Part shown: positions 34,290-46,578 of the stretch, one piece after another
How positions within the stretch are numbered: the first letter of the stretch is position 1
How the letters are laid out: every line of letters starts with the position of its first letter
DNA from: Atherix ibis
Taxonomy: Eukaryota > Arthropoda > Insecta > Diptera > Athericidae
Length of the DNA: 64,000 nucleotides
Assembly (NCBI GenBank): GCA_958298945.1
Contig: OY282610.1
Span: forward strand, 45,763,667-45,827,666
Direction of reading: 5' to 3'
Position numbers and translations under genes: made by a program
The notes under the pieces: generated by a model
What the model was told of the DNA's origin: nothing
Database searches by the model: none
Seen by the model: the letters and a program-made list of their open reading frames with translations, nothing else

Positions 34290-35160
34290 GAATTCATATA
34301 ACCTTACAAGAAAAAGTTCAAAGGTGTTAAATCATAATTTCGTGGAGGCCATTGCACATCTGCATTTAACTGGCCAAACTTTCCCAGCAATAAATCGATT
34401 ATGGCATGGACTGTGTGGCACGTGGTGCCTTTTTTGTTAAAACCACAAACTTTTCTTATCATTAATCTGTACCGTTCACCATTGACACTAACGGCAACTC
34501 TTTCCTCATTTTGAAAAAAATAAAGACTGCTGATGCCACCATGGCATAAACCACACCAAACGGTTACTTTTTCGTTTGAGCAGACTTTGCTTTCACGCTT
34601 CCTATTTAGCGTCAATAATTTGTAGATTGACTTCAGCCTAGTAATGACAATTTTTTGTATTTTCTTGGAAAAATCAGCATTATTTTCAAGCTGTTCCAGA
34701 GTAAAATCAGCAAATACACGACGTTAAATTTTTGTGTGATAAGAATTTTGAAAGAATGGAAAACCATAAATCCAATCGTAAAATATGCCATGTCGTTTTG
34801 GCAGGCAGTCCCAAATATTGAGAACGCATTGAAATCGATTAATTTGGGTCTTCATAAACATGCCCTAGTGTTCTCGTTACTATGATCGGATCTTTATCTT
34901 ACTGGCATGCGCACATTATGCAAAGAAAGATTGCGTTCAAAACTTACTAAAGTTCGACAAAAAGCGAGAACACTATGCCGATTATAACGAGCAAAAATTG
35001 GAATAAGTGCACGATAAGTTGCAATAAAAGAACGGTTATTTTGATAAAAAAATTGTTGAGGCGTACATCCTTTCATGAATAAATTCCAAACCTTACTGAA
35101 TACAACTGACAGTAATAGAAGTTTTTAACATTTCAAATATGGTCACACCGTGCATTTGAA
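34290..35160 (-). pseudogene. Tc1/mariner transposase relic (WPPRS type, copy W3)
   Basis: The most readable copy of this family here. On the minus strand the N-terminal part (35076-34700) begins MKGCTPQQFFYQNNRSFIAT and continues through a decayed winged-helix region including RSQYLG and ILRLDL. The stretch 34615-34304 then reads LNRKRESKVCSNEKVTVWCG, GGISSLYFFQNE, VSVNGERYRLMI, TTCHTVHAIIDLLLGKF and VQWPPRNYDLTPLNFFL. The segment with the second acidic residue (usual form WFQQDGATCHT) is deleted between KVCGFNK and TCHT, and the third block has Asn for Asp (TPLNFFL). Inactive. Confidence 0.83.
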
Positions 35161-37989
35161 ATTAGATCATCCTGATCTAAAGATCCTATACAAAATTCAT
35201 GTGCAAATATTTTAATTAAATAAACTCTAATAAAAATACATCGAAAAAACTACAATAATTAGATTAGTTTTAATTGTGATTATTATCGGTTGTCTCACCA
35301 TCAATTATGATGAATAAGACACAACACAAAATATGTTTGAGATTATTCAGTTACAATTCGAGTTCTCTTAGGAAAGTTTATATTTTTAATTTTATTTTCG
35401 AAATTAACAAATTGGAACTAACGAAATCAGAAAATATTCCAATTTTACAAGTGATCGTTTAAAACCACTCAATTTTACTTATTGTGTAGAAAAGCCACTC
35501 AATTACATCAACTATTTTACGTAATTTAGCCAAAAGTTTATTTAAGCTTCTATTGTAAGTTATTTAAGAACAATAAAACTCATATGTTTCTAGCAAAACT
35601 GAATCCATTTAAGACTTATTTGGAAAACATGAATCTTGTTCCAAAAATCCTTATTCCTAGTGAGCACAGCATACGTGTTCAGATTATATGAATGCACTCA
35701 TAATCTGCCTTGTTACGTTTCCCCATTATCCTAGTAAAATATATTTTCACAAATCCTATATAATCACGAGTACAATATTTGGCAGCTTCTTCCTTTCTAA
35801 AATAAGACCCCAAGGACACTTTTCGTATGTTCTTAGAAAATTGTACTTTTACTATAAATAATTTTTATACTATAAGAATTAATTTAATTACCCAAAATTT
35901 CATGGTGATAACAATTTTATCAAATTCTAATAATGTACAAAAAAAAAGTTTTTTAGTTTTTAAAATAGTTAAATTCGAAAAGAAACGTTAAAGCAGACCC
36001 ACCCTCATCATAATAATAATACCGCATAATGATTTTATTTATTCCTTAATTATGCTCATATTTATTATTCAAGAACCATTATATTGGAGCATAATAGAAT
36101 TTGTCCATTTAGATTACTAAACAGATGAGTATTCATTTAGTTACTTTAAAACAATAATTATTTCTGCAAGTATAAGAATTGAACTTCAATCATTATAAGA
36201 GAACGAATTGACATTTGTTGGATAAAACAAAAATGTCAAAAACGGCGGCACGAATTTTCTTCTTCATAAATAATTCATGAAATTTCCACGAATTTGTATT
36301 TTCATTAATCATAAAATTAAAGTGCTTCTACATCGTTTAAGCCTACCAAAAGAGGCTTTCGCCAAACACTGTTGTCTGTTGTCAATTTTTGTTATTTAAT
36401 ATTATAAAAGTGGTGACGTGATGCCAACTCCCATCCTTAGTCTATAATAGAAACGATAACGACAACAACAACAATAACAATCTCTCCAGGAGGTCGACAT
36501 TTAATTGACATATTACAGAGAATTTCCAAAGTCCTTGGCCAAGATTAGATTGAATGGAGCCAATACCGCTAGGTTGGGAAAATTTTAAGCTTTTATAATT
36601 TAAAAAAAAAAAAAACCAGAGACAAAAAAATAACAACAGAATATCAACTTCAAAAAGTCACTGCCTTCAATGGTTTCAACGTCTTCTATCTATAATAATT
36701 CATGGTTCTAGGGATAGATACAATGTATATAGGTGTAGATACAAAGTCAATTGCCAATGGTATAGAGTATCAATTCAACATTAGTGAAATTTGGATCATA
36801 ATTTAAGTTGACAAGGTTTTCGTAATATACTCAAAGTTCAACGTGTTTACTGACACGATGTTTTACACGATTGGAAATTGCAAATGGCAACACTGGCATT
36901 CAACCTTATCAACCCTCTAATAGGGAGAACATTTTCAAAATTTCCAGCAATCGAATCAGTTACTCCCACAATACTAATAGTAACTGGCATGGTAGAAACC
37001 ATTTCTTCAAATGGTATAATTTGTAAAAGTATCAAATCGAAAGGTGGCTTCAGTGAATACAAATTTAATTATAGCACAATTTCTTCCCTTGATACCTATT
37101 CCCATTTTTGGGTAGCGTAATTAATTAGCATTTGATATGATTCCCAATGGAATATTTAAATAAAGATGAGTAAAAACAAGGTTCTTTTTCATAAAATGTC
37201 AAATAATTTCCATTGCGAATCAATATTTACAAAATTGAAAAACACTATCGACAAAAAGAAGATTTACTTAGCATACACAAATTCAAAGGACAATCAACTT
37301 AAAATGAAAAAATATAAATGGCAAAAATAATAAAATAAATCGAAAGGGAAAATAATTTCTTTTTTATTTAATATTATTTTCGTTAAATGGAAAATATAAA
37401 ATTTTTTTTTTTTAAAAAGTATCCTTTACGAGCCATTATCTTCAATTAAATTTAATAATTTTGTAATTATAGTAAATAGTTGAAAATCAGTTAGAAAATT
37501 TCCATACAAAGTCTCTCGTAAGGATAGAAGTGGTAGAGATATCCTTTTTCTAAGAACATCTTACAATAAATAAAGATCATTTGCAAATAGGCCTTTTCAA
37601 ATTAGAAAAAAAAAAACAATTTTTAGAAATATCATAACAAAAAATCCATGTGAAAAAAATCATTTTTAAAAAGGATTAAATTAATCTGATTATAAATTAA
37701 TTAAAGATTTTTCTTTGGTCTCAATAACTATTGAATCTTTCCTACGATAGAGAAATGTTTTAGCGCATCAACAACTCAGACCAGTGTGAAGGAACGTACC
37801 ACTATCGACGAGGTGGGGCTGAAGAGTAATGAGATTGATTTGGATTATATTTTTGTACATCAATGTTGTTAGTAATCTTTAAATCGTCTTTAGCTTCTCG
37901 GCTACAATCGTTTGCATGTTATCGATAGTGTCAAGATAAAATCTTTTCTAGTATTTATTAATGTTTTAGAATAAATAAACACTACACGA
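35161..37989. other. AT-rich intergenic DNA
   Basis: No gene called. A 71-codon minus-strand frame at 36847-37062 has more protein-like composition than its surroundings (two Cys at CKTSC, hydrophobic start) and is listed among the findings as an uncertain exon candidate. Confidence 0.4.
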
Positions 37990-38490
37990 ATTGACATCTG
38001 GTTTATGGAAGGGTTGGGAAATCACAGTAAATCACTTTTTTTCGACAAACACTCGTGTGATAGGGTGAAATGTCATAGTTGCAAAACTAAGTGTCTGCAA
38101 TATCCTATCTAACGCAAAGATCAATTTTTCGAAGTATTTCAAGAGCCTTCACTCGCTCAACATTTTCGTCAGTTTTCGATGTGTGCTCCAAAAATTTCTT
38201 ATACTACCAATAAACTTCTGATCTTTAATAATGAATATATCTTAAAGTATCGATGCAAATTTTATAAGCCATCCTTGCGGATTTTCTAAACTTAATAGAA
38301 GGTTTGAGATAGCTTTAAGAACTTTATAGGAAATTTACTAAAAAAAAACAGAACTTCACTTATCACTTCCTATAGGGACACATAGTTACCGAACAGGGTT
38401 GAAATTGTGTAGCATATCCAGCAGGGACTGACATCATTACTATGTCTTAGAGAAATTTACGATTTTGCCAAATTGCTCTCAGTGATGCAG
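37990..38490. repeat. unclassified dispersed repeat X, longest copy
   Basis: Pieces of this region resemble 8565-8630 (CTCCAAAAATTTCTTAT), 10390-10445 (AGTTACCGAACAGGGTTG) and about 1090-1123 (TTGCTCTCAGTGATGC). The order is kept between this copy and the pair 8.5 kb / 10.4 kb. No reading frame identified. Confidence 0.45.
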
Positions 38491-38646
38491 ACAGTCTCCA
38501 GATAAATTTCAGTGCTCTGGTTCTACCTTTCTCGATTACCTGTAGAATTTCCAATACATATGTGTAGGTGAAATCAAAACGTTATGTTATATGTGCAAAA
38601 ATAATAGACTTTTAGGAATAAAACGAGTTATTTTATTAAAATATTG

Positions 38647-39039
38647 GTTAGTCGAAAAAGTTCATGGCGTTTTTTTCGAGTAAAATAAAAAAGCTTATAT
38701 CAAAAACTTAAAATCAATTTATTTAAATTAAATATTTCACCATTTTTCGTGCAGAGCCTTGACTCCATTAGCATAGAAACTCTGTGGTTTTTACAGGCCT
38801 TTTTTGAATCCAGCTCGGTTTCAACAAGAGAGTTTTGTAAAAATCGAAACAAATAGTAGCCTGCAAGTGCTATGTCTAGGCTACACGGTTGATGTATCAA
38901 AACTTTCCTGGCAAGCTTTCTTAATTTTTGGCGAGTCTAGTGCAATCAGTGCAACCAGTGGTTACTGAGGTGTTTGCTTTAAACTCCAACTGAGTTATAT
39001 GCTTTAACTTCATCTACGAACTTTTTCGAATAACTAACG
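38647..39039 (-). mobile_element. short deleted mariner, family E copy 2 (MITE-like)
   Basis: Left end TTAGTCGAAAAAGTTCATGG at 38648 and right end ACGAACTTTTTCGAATAACTAA near 39016-39037 form inverted repeats matching family E at 17366-18358. The length is only about 390 bp. A minus-strand frame at 38900-38700 contains the transposase C-terminal part: IHQPCSLDIALAGYYLFRF stands where IHPPYSPDLAPSDYHLF is expected, so the third Asp is lost. SLQNSLVE is shared in part with copy E1. The N-terminal and central regions are deleted. Confidence 0.87.
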
Positions 39040-39059
39040 TTTAGTCGGCTATTCCCCGC

Positions 39060-39370
39060 AAGGTGGTCATTTTTAGATGAATGATCCAGCTATAAGATTT
39101 ATACTATAAGTGGCAAACCCGCGGCACCTAAGCTACCCTAGCAGTGGCAGGAAATTACAAGTTTCCTTATTGGAGCTTTTTGAGCGAAGAGTATTCACCA
39201 TGTAATATTTAAAGCAAACCTGACTGGTACTACGGGGTCAAGAGCCTCACGGTGGTTCTAAATGTGGTGTCTGTGGTTGTCATCTAAATCGTAGGTACAA
39301 TCTTAGCAGTGAAGCTGACTCACCGATATGATTCGTAAAGGGTTTGTTGAACCAGCGAGCTCGTTTGCTG
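39060..39370. repeat. dispersed repeat Y, diverged copy
   Basis: Shares with 18960-20040 the anchors TGAATGATCCA, GGCAAACCCGCGG, GGTACTACGGGGTCAAGAGC, GTAGGTACAATCTTAGCAG and the closing TTAAGTGATTG. Clearly older than the 18.9/22.9 kb pair. Confidence 0.6.
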
Positions 39371-42300
39371 TTAAGTGATTGAGATGCATCAATCCTTTTA
39401 TTTATAGTATAACGTTACTATAATAATAAAAATACAGTCTGCCATTGAATTACTTTAGCTATTATTATAAACTAGCACCAATTATATTTAAAGATAATCA
39501 AGATAATTTTCCTTGACAAGTTGTCTCATTGACTTTTAAGGTATGTAGTTGCGCAGGTATGAAATTATTTTTTGTAACTGTTGGTAGGCATTAAAGACTT
39601 TCAAAAGTATTTTACTAATCATTTCTTACGCACAGTCGAAATGATTTTTTTATTGACTGCCTTTTAAATAATATTTGCCTCCTTAAACAACATTTGACTA
39701 CCCTTTTAGATGAGCTTATAACATATCCGATTATGTTAAATTTATCATAGCAGATCAATCATAAGAGGATTAAATTTAATCATTAATAGAGTAACAATAC
39801 AGTACTTATTAATAATTATTATATAACATATTGATTGATTCTATAAGGATGATCTTTGATTGAATATCTTCCTATTTGCATGATAACTCTATTTAATAAT
39901 ACTTTATTGAGTTCAATTTATAATCATAAATATAATTTAATTCATTTTATTCAATTCAAAATGTATATTTATATAATGTTAAATAGACATGTATGAAAAT
40001 ATTAACAATGACAAAAAGAAAATATAAAAATTGTCAATTTAATTTTCAAATAATAAAATCCATAAAAAATATATCGCAAATTGACATAAATCCTTTTACA
40101 ATGTATATACTCATAATTTCACATTTAAATTCAAATAAATTTTTTTTTTTTTGCACATGCACTCACGTAAAAAACAATATCCTCTTAAAAAGGATATTTA
40201 TTATTTGGTTTAAATCAAACTTTATAAAAGAAACGAAATTCGATTTTGTCTGCATTATTTTATTAAATCTTCCATCAAGGTTAATCTTATTTTATTGAAA
40301 AAATTCAATTTCATATTGAAAATAATAATATTTTATTAAATTAGTTATTATACTTATATCTATATGAAAATCGTAAATCTTATCGTAGGTTGGATAAGAT
40401 GTTCACAAAAATTAAAGATAAAATTCTAAACAATAAAAATGTTTTTCAGATTTTATAAATTGTACGATAGTAAGCCCATATGGCCAAGATAATTTAGAAC
40501 AAATACTTATCAAATATAACATCGTAAATAATATGAAAAGTAATGAGAGCTAGCTGGTAGCACCGCAAATTACCTTTCCACGTAGACTGCCTATCGTAAG
40601 CAGAAATAAGTTTTAGAGGGATGAGAATTATAGGAAAACGAACCACAGTCATGGTGATCTTCAGCATTGAAAATTGATGAAAATGTCGAACGAATGTGAG
40701 TTCTTTTGAGGTTACATCGGCGATTAACATTCAAGCTGATGAGTGAATTCTTGAGAGGCTGTTCTTTCCGAAAATGGGTTCTTTTTGTCAGATGGGATTT
40801 GGATATTCCACCTTGTCTGTCAATTCCAATCACAATGTTTTTTTTTTAAAAAGGGATCTTGACTATCTACCCCCCCCCCCCCCCTCTATTCATCTGAGTA
40901 TAAGATGGTACCAGAGGACCGCAACGAAAGTGCTAAAGCCAAATATTTTTATACATAAAAATTTTTCTACGAAACTCATTGAAATCGCTGCATTGAAAAA
41001 GTATTCTCATTACATTTACTACTGAAAAAAAAGTAAAACAAATTCGTTTTCAATCAATTTAAATACGTTTACATTCGTTTACATATTATAAATTATGACT
41101 TTTTATATGTAAATCTAAATCTTATTGACTGGTATTTATCGGAAATCGATTTGACAAGTATGAAAAAGGAAGGACATAACTATGAAGGCATTAAAAGCTT
41201 GATATTAAAATATTAATACTCGTAGAAAAGGGATTTCTGTCCAATTTTTACAAATGAAAATTTTAACTTGCAGCATCTCAGCAATAATTGGATTTTATTT
41301 TATGTATTGCTAAGGGGCACTTCATAATATCTGTCATGATGTTATAAAGCCAACGAAGTGCCAAGGCTAGTCTAGGACATGGACTGCATGGAATTAACCC
41401 AACATTAATACTCCTCTTTTAAAACCTATATTTCTACTCGGTCACAGTTATCTAACTAATTGATCACTCTTTTTATATTCGTTTTTTATCTGTATCCCAT
41501 TTGTTTTCTCTTATAATTCTAATTGAACACTTTTCTCCTTATTTACCATACTTCTTTTTTGTGGTGGATAAATTCAAAAATTCAGTGTCCAGAGTTAAAG
41601 AAAAAAAAGACAGGCAATTTTCTAATATGCAAGATTAAAAATCTACCCCCTTCCACCCCAATACCAGACTCATTCCTCTTTGTGGTTTCACGTTCTCAAA
41701 ACAATTTCTTTATATACCATTCCATACTCGAAAGAAAAGGTTTCTTTTCCCTTCTCAACAATCAATCCAACAAAAAAAATTATAACAACAATTAAATAAA
41801 ATTTTTGGTTTTTCTTAAAGAGCAGAAATAATAATGCCAATAGTTAAGAAAACTAGGAATAGGCAAAAATTTCAATGAAGCAAATTTAAATTAAGATATA
41901 GAAAATGAGATATTCAAAAACCATTTATAAGAATATTCTTAAGATTTTGTAAAAGAAACTTGTTATTAAATTTTCTTTTATCATAAAATCTTTTGCTCAA
42001 AAATTTTTTGTTGTTATTACATTTTTAACCATTCTTAATAGAGTTAAATAAAAATCAATGAAAAAAATTCATATTATAACAGAGAAAATACTGAAAATGT
42101 ATAAGAAAATTTAAGGGAAAATACGGAATTAATATGAAAAATTTAAATGGCAAATAAGAGAATGACGTAAAGAATTTTGATTTTCATAAAAAGTTTTCAA
42201 TTTAAAGCAACAGAAAATTATGTCCTTTTATAAAAACATGTATGTATCTTGTTTGGTGTTTGTTCTTTTGTAAATATTGTATTTGTTGAAACATTTGTCA

Positions 42301-44103
42301 ATATGGCATTAAACAGAGAACAACTGTAGTCATTTGTTTTTGTTATGTCCGAAAGTTTTAAATTAAAATTTTCAAATAATTTATTATACGAAAAGAAAAT
42401 AAAATCTTTATACAAACCATATTATAAACACTTATTATATATATAGAAATATATTAATAAATAAGGATAACATGAACAAGCAAACAGGAAATTAAATCAA
42501 AAGGACAAATTACAAAAAAAAAAAAACGTTCATATTATATTATCGTAATATTTCAATTAGGGTCATAGGCAACAACAAAATAAACAAATTTTTACTTATA
42601 AATGTATGTATACATGATAGATATGTGTGTGTTTATATGAAAAAGTTTAATTTATAAAAGTTCCTTCACCAACTTATTTCCTGAATAGGAAACTTAAACG
42701 AGTACGAATTTATCATTGTTGTATTGTAGACGAGACAAAATACTGCCTGTCAGGATAACCTTAAAGCAAAGAAATAAAGTGTATCAGAATAAGGACAACA
42801 ACAACATTAACATAAAATGTCAGCAAACACAAAATGTACTATTTTCCAATTATATACACACAAGTACACAACCGTGCAGATGATATTGTGAGGAATCAGA
42901 ATTCATGAACTGCAGCACTATTTCAGATAACAAGACATGTACGAGTGAGTACACGCTTACTGTCTGTAGTATGGACTATCTGAGTTGCCTTGCCACTTAA
43001 TATTTCATGCGCGCATAATGAGGGTGTTTGGGGTTATTCTGGGTGAACTCATCAGGAATCCGAAGTCTTCAAGCTGAAGCATATAGTCTCATATATTGTC
43101 GCAAATGTGAAGGCTTCCAGCACTCGTGTGGGCTATTGCACATCCTCTGAAACACTGAATGACTTTAGATTCATCTAGTTTCACGTTCGTTAGATAGTGT
43201 AAAAATTAACAAAATAAAAGTGCACACGTTATAACTCATGCATGAGATGGCTTTCTATACAAGGTCAAGGTGAGATATTTTCACCAATTTTATCTCTTCT
43301 CTTATAGACTGATTATCACCGTCAAAGTTAATGAAACCGTTTCTTTTTTGCATATCAAAATAATTTCAAGTCTTCGTGCAGATTTATTAAATTTTTCCTT
43401 TATACCATATTTAAGTCAATTTGTATATTTTCTACAAAAATATTATTAAATTTAAACAATTTTTCAATGTTTATAAAAAATTTTAATAATTTTATTGAAA
43501 TTTCGAAATTAGTTGAGATAAGTTCGATGTTGTTGAAAAGTGCTTTGGAAAAATTGTAAATTCCGCTTTTAGAGTTACGAATAACTTGTTTGACGAAACA
43601 GTGCTCTACTGCTTCACTAAAGGTATCAGAAAGCCAGTAGGAGAGCTCAAGTCAGTTGAGGCATCTTCTACATATTCTCCACTTTTAGGACCAAAAGGTT
43701 ATTTATTTGGACCTTTTTACGATTCAAGAAAATCGATAGCAATTATTGGGAAAGACTACCACCCTAGATAGTCGACTTCTATTAACACCACAACCCTTTC
43801 GAGTTTAATATCAAAGTTCTATAGAATACGGTGCTCTCTGACACTCGAGGTACTCATTCAAAATAGATTTGTCTGACTTTGGATTCAAGGGTCTCATACA
43901 TTCAAAGTTGCGTTACCACGCCTTTTATATAGGGTCTATAAATGAGAGCTTTTTTTAATGTTGCACGAAACATAAATTTTTTATGAAAATTCCATAATTG
44001 TTTAATCTAATATTTTGTAAATAGTTTACCATTTATGAATTAAAAATAATATTGGGCAAATGTCTGCTATGACATTACACATTTTTGTGTAATTGTATAA
44101 GTA
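39371..44103. other. long AT-rich intergenic stretch
   Basis: No gene recognised in 4.7 kb. Contains a run of 15 C at 40870-40884 in a region of moderate complexity (40500-40900), and a short stretch at 43570-43930 that is less AT-rich with a 61-codon plus-strand frame lacking a known domain. The remainder is AT-rich. Confidence 0.4.
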
Positions 44104-44105
44104 TA

Positions 44106-45380
44106 AGGTGTTGTAAAAATTAATCCATTATTTTGCCAATAGATGGCTTTAGGAGTGTGTATCTCCCGTGTTAAAGTGCGATCGAGTTGCACTAGATGGC
44201 GTTAGAAAGATAAGATTTTGTACTAAAAAAGCTTCTCACACAGTTTTGTGATTACCTCACTCAGTATTTTTTTTAGCACGCGTCAAAGATGGACACCAAC
44301 AAAGAGAAAATACGGCATATTTTACAGTTTTTCTTCGATAAAGGCGAAAACGCAAGCCAGGCAGCTGAAAATGTGAATAGTGTTTAATGGTTCTGATACT
44401 GTCACAGGCAATCACGCGCAATTTTACGTTCGTCGATTTCGTTCCGGTAATTTTGATGTCAAAGATGCACCACGCTCTGGAAGGCCAATTGTCGAAAATG
44501 TCGATAAAATAATGGAAATCGTCGAGTCCGACCGTCACGTAAGCACTGTTTCGATTGCCCAGGAGCTAAACATTGCACAGAAAACCGTTTGGAACCATTT
44601 AAATACGGCTGGATACAGAAAGAAGCTCGATGTATGGGTGCCACACGAGTTATCACAAAAAAACCTCATGGACCAAATTTCCATCTGCGAATCGCTGCTG
44701 AATCGCAACAATATCGATCCATTTCTGAAGCGGATGGTTACGGGTGATGAAAAGTGGGTCACTTACGACAACGTCAAGCAACAACGATCGTGGTCAAATC
44801 GCGGTCACCCGGTGCAAACGGTGGTCAAGCTAGGATTGACAGCCAGGAAGGTTTTGCTGTGTGTTTGGTGGGACTGGCAGGGAATTATCTACTATGAGCT
44901 GCTCCCCTATGGCCGAACTCTTAATTCGGACCTATACTGTCAACAATTGGACCGTCTGAAAGAAGCAATCGCCCAGCTTTGGCCAATAGGAGAGGAATTG
45001 TGTTCCATCAGGACAACGCCAGGCCGCATACATCGATAGTGACTCGCCAGAAGTTTCGGGACCTTGGTTGGGATGTTCTTATGCATCCACCTTATAGTCC
45101 GGACCTGGCACCAAGTGATTACCATCTCTTCCTGTCTATGACGAATGATTTTGCAGGTGAAAAATTCGCCTCAAGAGAAGATTATGAAAATCGACTGTCC
45201 CAGTTTTTTGCCAATAGGGACGAGGGTTTCTATGAGAGAGGCATTATGAAATTACCTCCAAAATTACAACAAGTTGTCGAACAAAACGGTCTATAATTGA
45301 CATAAATCTTATCATTCTATCTATGCTAAATAAAACTTTCAATTTAATGCAAAAATAATGGATTTCTTCTTACTACACCT
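44106..45380 (+). mobile_element. mariner element, family D, TA-flanked
   Basis: Left end AAGGTGTTGTAAAAATTAAT at 44106 preceded by TA; right end ATTTCTTCTTACTACACCTT ending at 45380 followed by TA. The arms also share CCATTATTTT. The length of about 1.28 kb is normal. Its transposase groups with family E (17366-18358) by shared text, but its termini differ. Confidence 0.92.
44289..45296 (+). pseudogene. mariner transposase pseudogene, family D
   Basis: Starts at ATG 44289 (MDTNKEKIRHILQFFFDKGE). A stop and frame change follow at ENVNSV (about 44385). The main frame 44380-45039 covers ARF-type FYVRRFRSGNFDVKDAPRSG, the second helix-turn-helix region (SIAQELNIAQKTVWNHL), WVPHEL, and the first Asp in VTGDEKW. 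A second frame change near 44985 leads to 44979-45296 with HQDNARPHTS (second Asp), YSPDLAPSDYHLF (third Asp), YERGIMKLPPK and a stop at VEQNGL. All three acidic residues are present with 34 residues between the second and third. Two frameshifts separate it from an intact gene, so it is a fairly young dead copy. Confidence 0.92.
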
Positions 45381-45399
45381 TATATTTCACGGATACCGT

Positions 45400-45780
45400 G
45401 GTTGATATTGGTTTTGAGCACTTAAATTGTGTGTGGACTATTTTCATGTATCTTATTTTTTATAAAGTTCCATAAGAAGAATTCGATCGATGTTAAATCA
45501 TATAATCTTGGTAGTCAATTGACATCACCTCTTCGCAAAATCGATTATGGCACGTAGCGTCATTCTGTTAAAAACGACAAGTCGTCAATATCCGAAATAC
45601 CACCAACAGGCCATACAAACTAGGTTATCATATCTCTGTAGCGCACTCTACGTATATTAACATTAATTGTAGCACAAGTCGTATTTTCAATAAAAAAAAT
45701 TGTATGGCCTATTTGTGGTGATTCAGATATTGACGGCTTGTGATTTTAACAGAATATTAATGGTAACGATTACTTTAATT
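45400..45780 (-). pseudogene. Tc1/mariner transposase relic (WPPRS type, copy W4) with an inverted repeat
   Basis: On the minus strand the text corresponds to the region from the family's second acidic block to its 3' end, badly decayed (for example SIDYQDYMI for NWPPRSCDL, 45495-45535). An inverted duplication of part of it lies at 45564-45618 and 45700-45753. Confidence 0.65.
45564..45753. repeat. imperfect inverted repeat with arms of about 54 bp
   Basis: TCTGTTAAAAACGACAAGTC at 45564 pairs with GGCTTGTGATTTTAACAGA ending at 45753, and pairing continues through GTCAATATC, CCACCA and GGCCATACAA. The loop is about 80 bases. Confidence 0.8.
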
Positions 45781-46357
45781 TTTACCTATAGAATTAGAAA
45801 AACTTACGGATAGCATTCTTCACGGTAAATTAAGCAAATTTTATGACCAAAACAGTGAATATCCAGGCCACTATGTCTCATTGACTTTTAAGACCACTAT
45901 GCAATATCAGGTTACGAAGTGCGTTGGCCATCACAATTATCTTTTTAGATTTATCTTCTTTACTGAATAAATCGAAATAGTTTTTACTTAAAAATAATTA
46001 ATTATTCTTTATAAATGGCTCACTCTCCTAAGCCTAGATAGGAAAACTACACATCGTATGTGACTACTCACTTCACATTAATTGTATATCCATTTCAACT
46101 CGGGACTTTTATGAAGAATACGCACTGGCATTGTTAAATCAAGGAGAGAGCTATATCCTTTCTTTATTGAGTTTTTTGTTTTACCAAATATGAAATGATT
46201 TTCAACAATATTCTATTTAAAGATAAAAAATTCTAAATAATAAATATTCAAATGCTAAGGGAATATCAGATTAGTCTGATAAGTCAGTGATAAATGCAAA
46301 AAATGTTATTGATATTAGTAAAATATATTATTCTTATAATTAAGCTTTTTATAAAAG
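45781..46357. other. AT-rich spacer
   Basis: No gene. TGTCTCATTGACTTTTAAG at about 45873 also occurs near 39523; too short to classify. Confidence 0.4.
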
Positions 46358-46430
46358 CCCGCCTATCATTAGCATACTGAACTACCATCCTAAGAGTTGT
46401 GGCTGAAAATCCCACTGATGTATGGTCCTA
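46358..46430 (+). repeat. tRNA-like head of a SINE (copy 3)
   Basis: CATTAGCATACTGAACTACC, then ATCCTAAGAGTTGTGG, then CTGAAAATCCCACTGATGTA followed by TGGTCCTACG. Resembles copy 1 (TCATTAGTATACTGGACTAC) over most of its length. The B-box region is more decayed than in the other two. Confidence 0.55.
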
Positions 46431-46578
46431 CGCTTAGTACCTATCACCTCCTTGTGATATAACAACGAACCTAAATTTGGTTAAGATGTGTCCGATGGAA
46501 ACAGCGGATATCTGCTCTAACCTTAGGTAGCTAATGTATAAATAAATTATAGAACCATTTAATAATTTTGCTAAAATA

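Noticed and set aside
40870..40884. Run of 15 C as a structural signal.
   Set aside because: Simple homopolymer; length may also be a sequencing artefact.
43586..43771. 61-codon plus-strand frame in less AT-rich DNA.
   Set aside because: No domain, no splice context that convinces, and short length.
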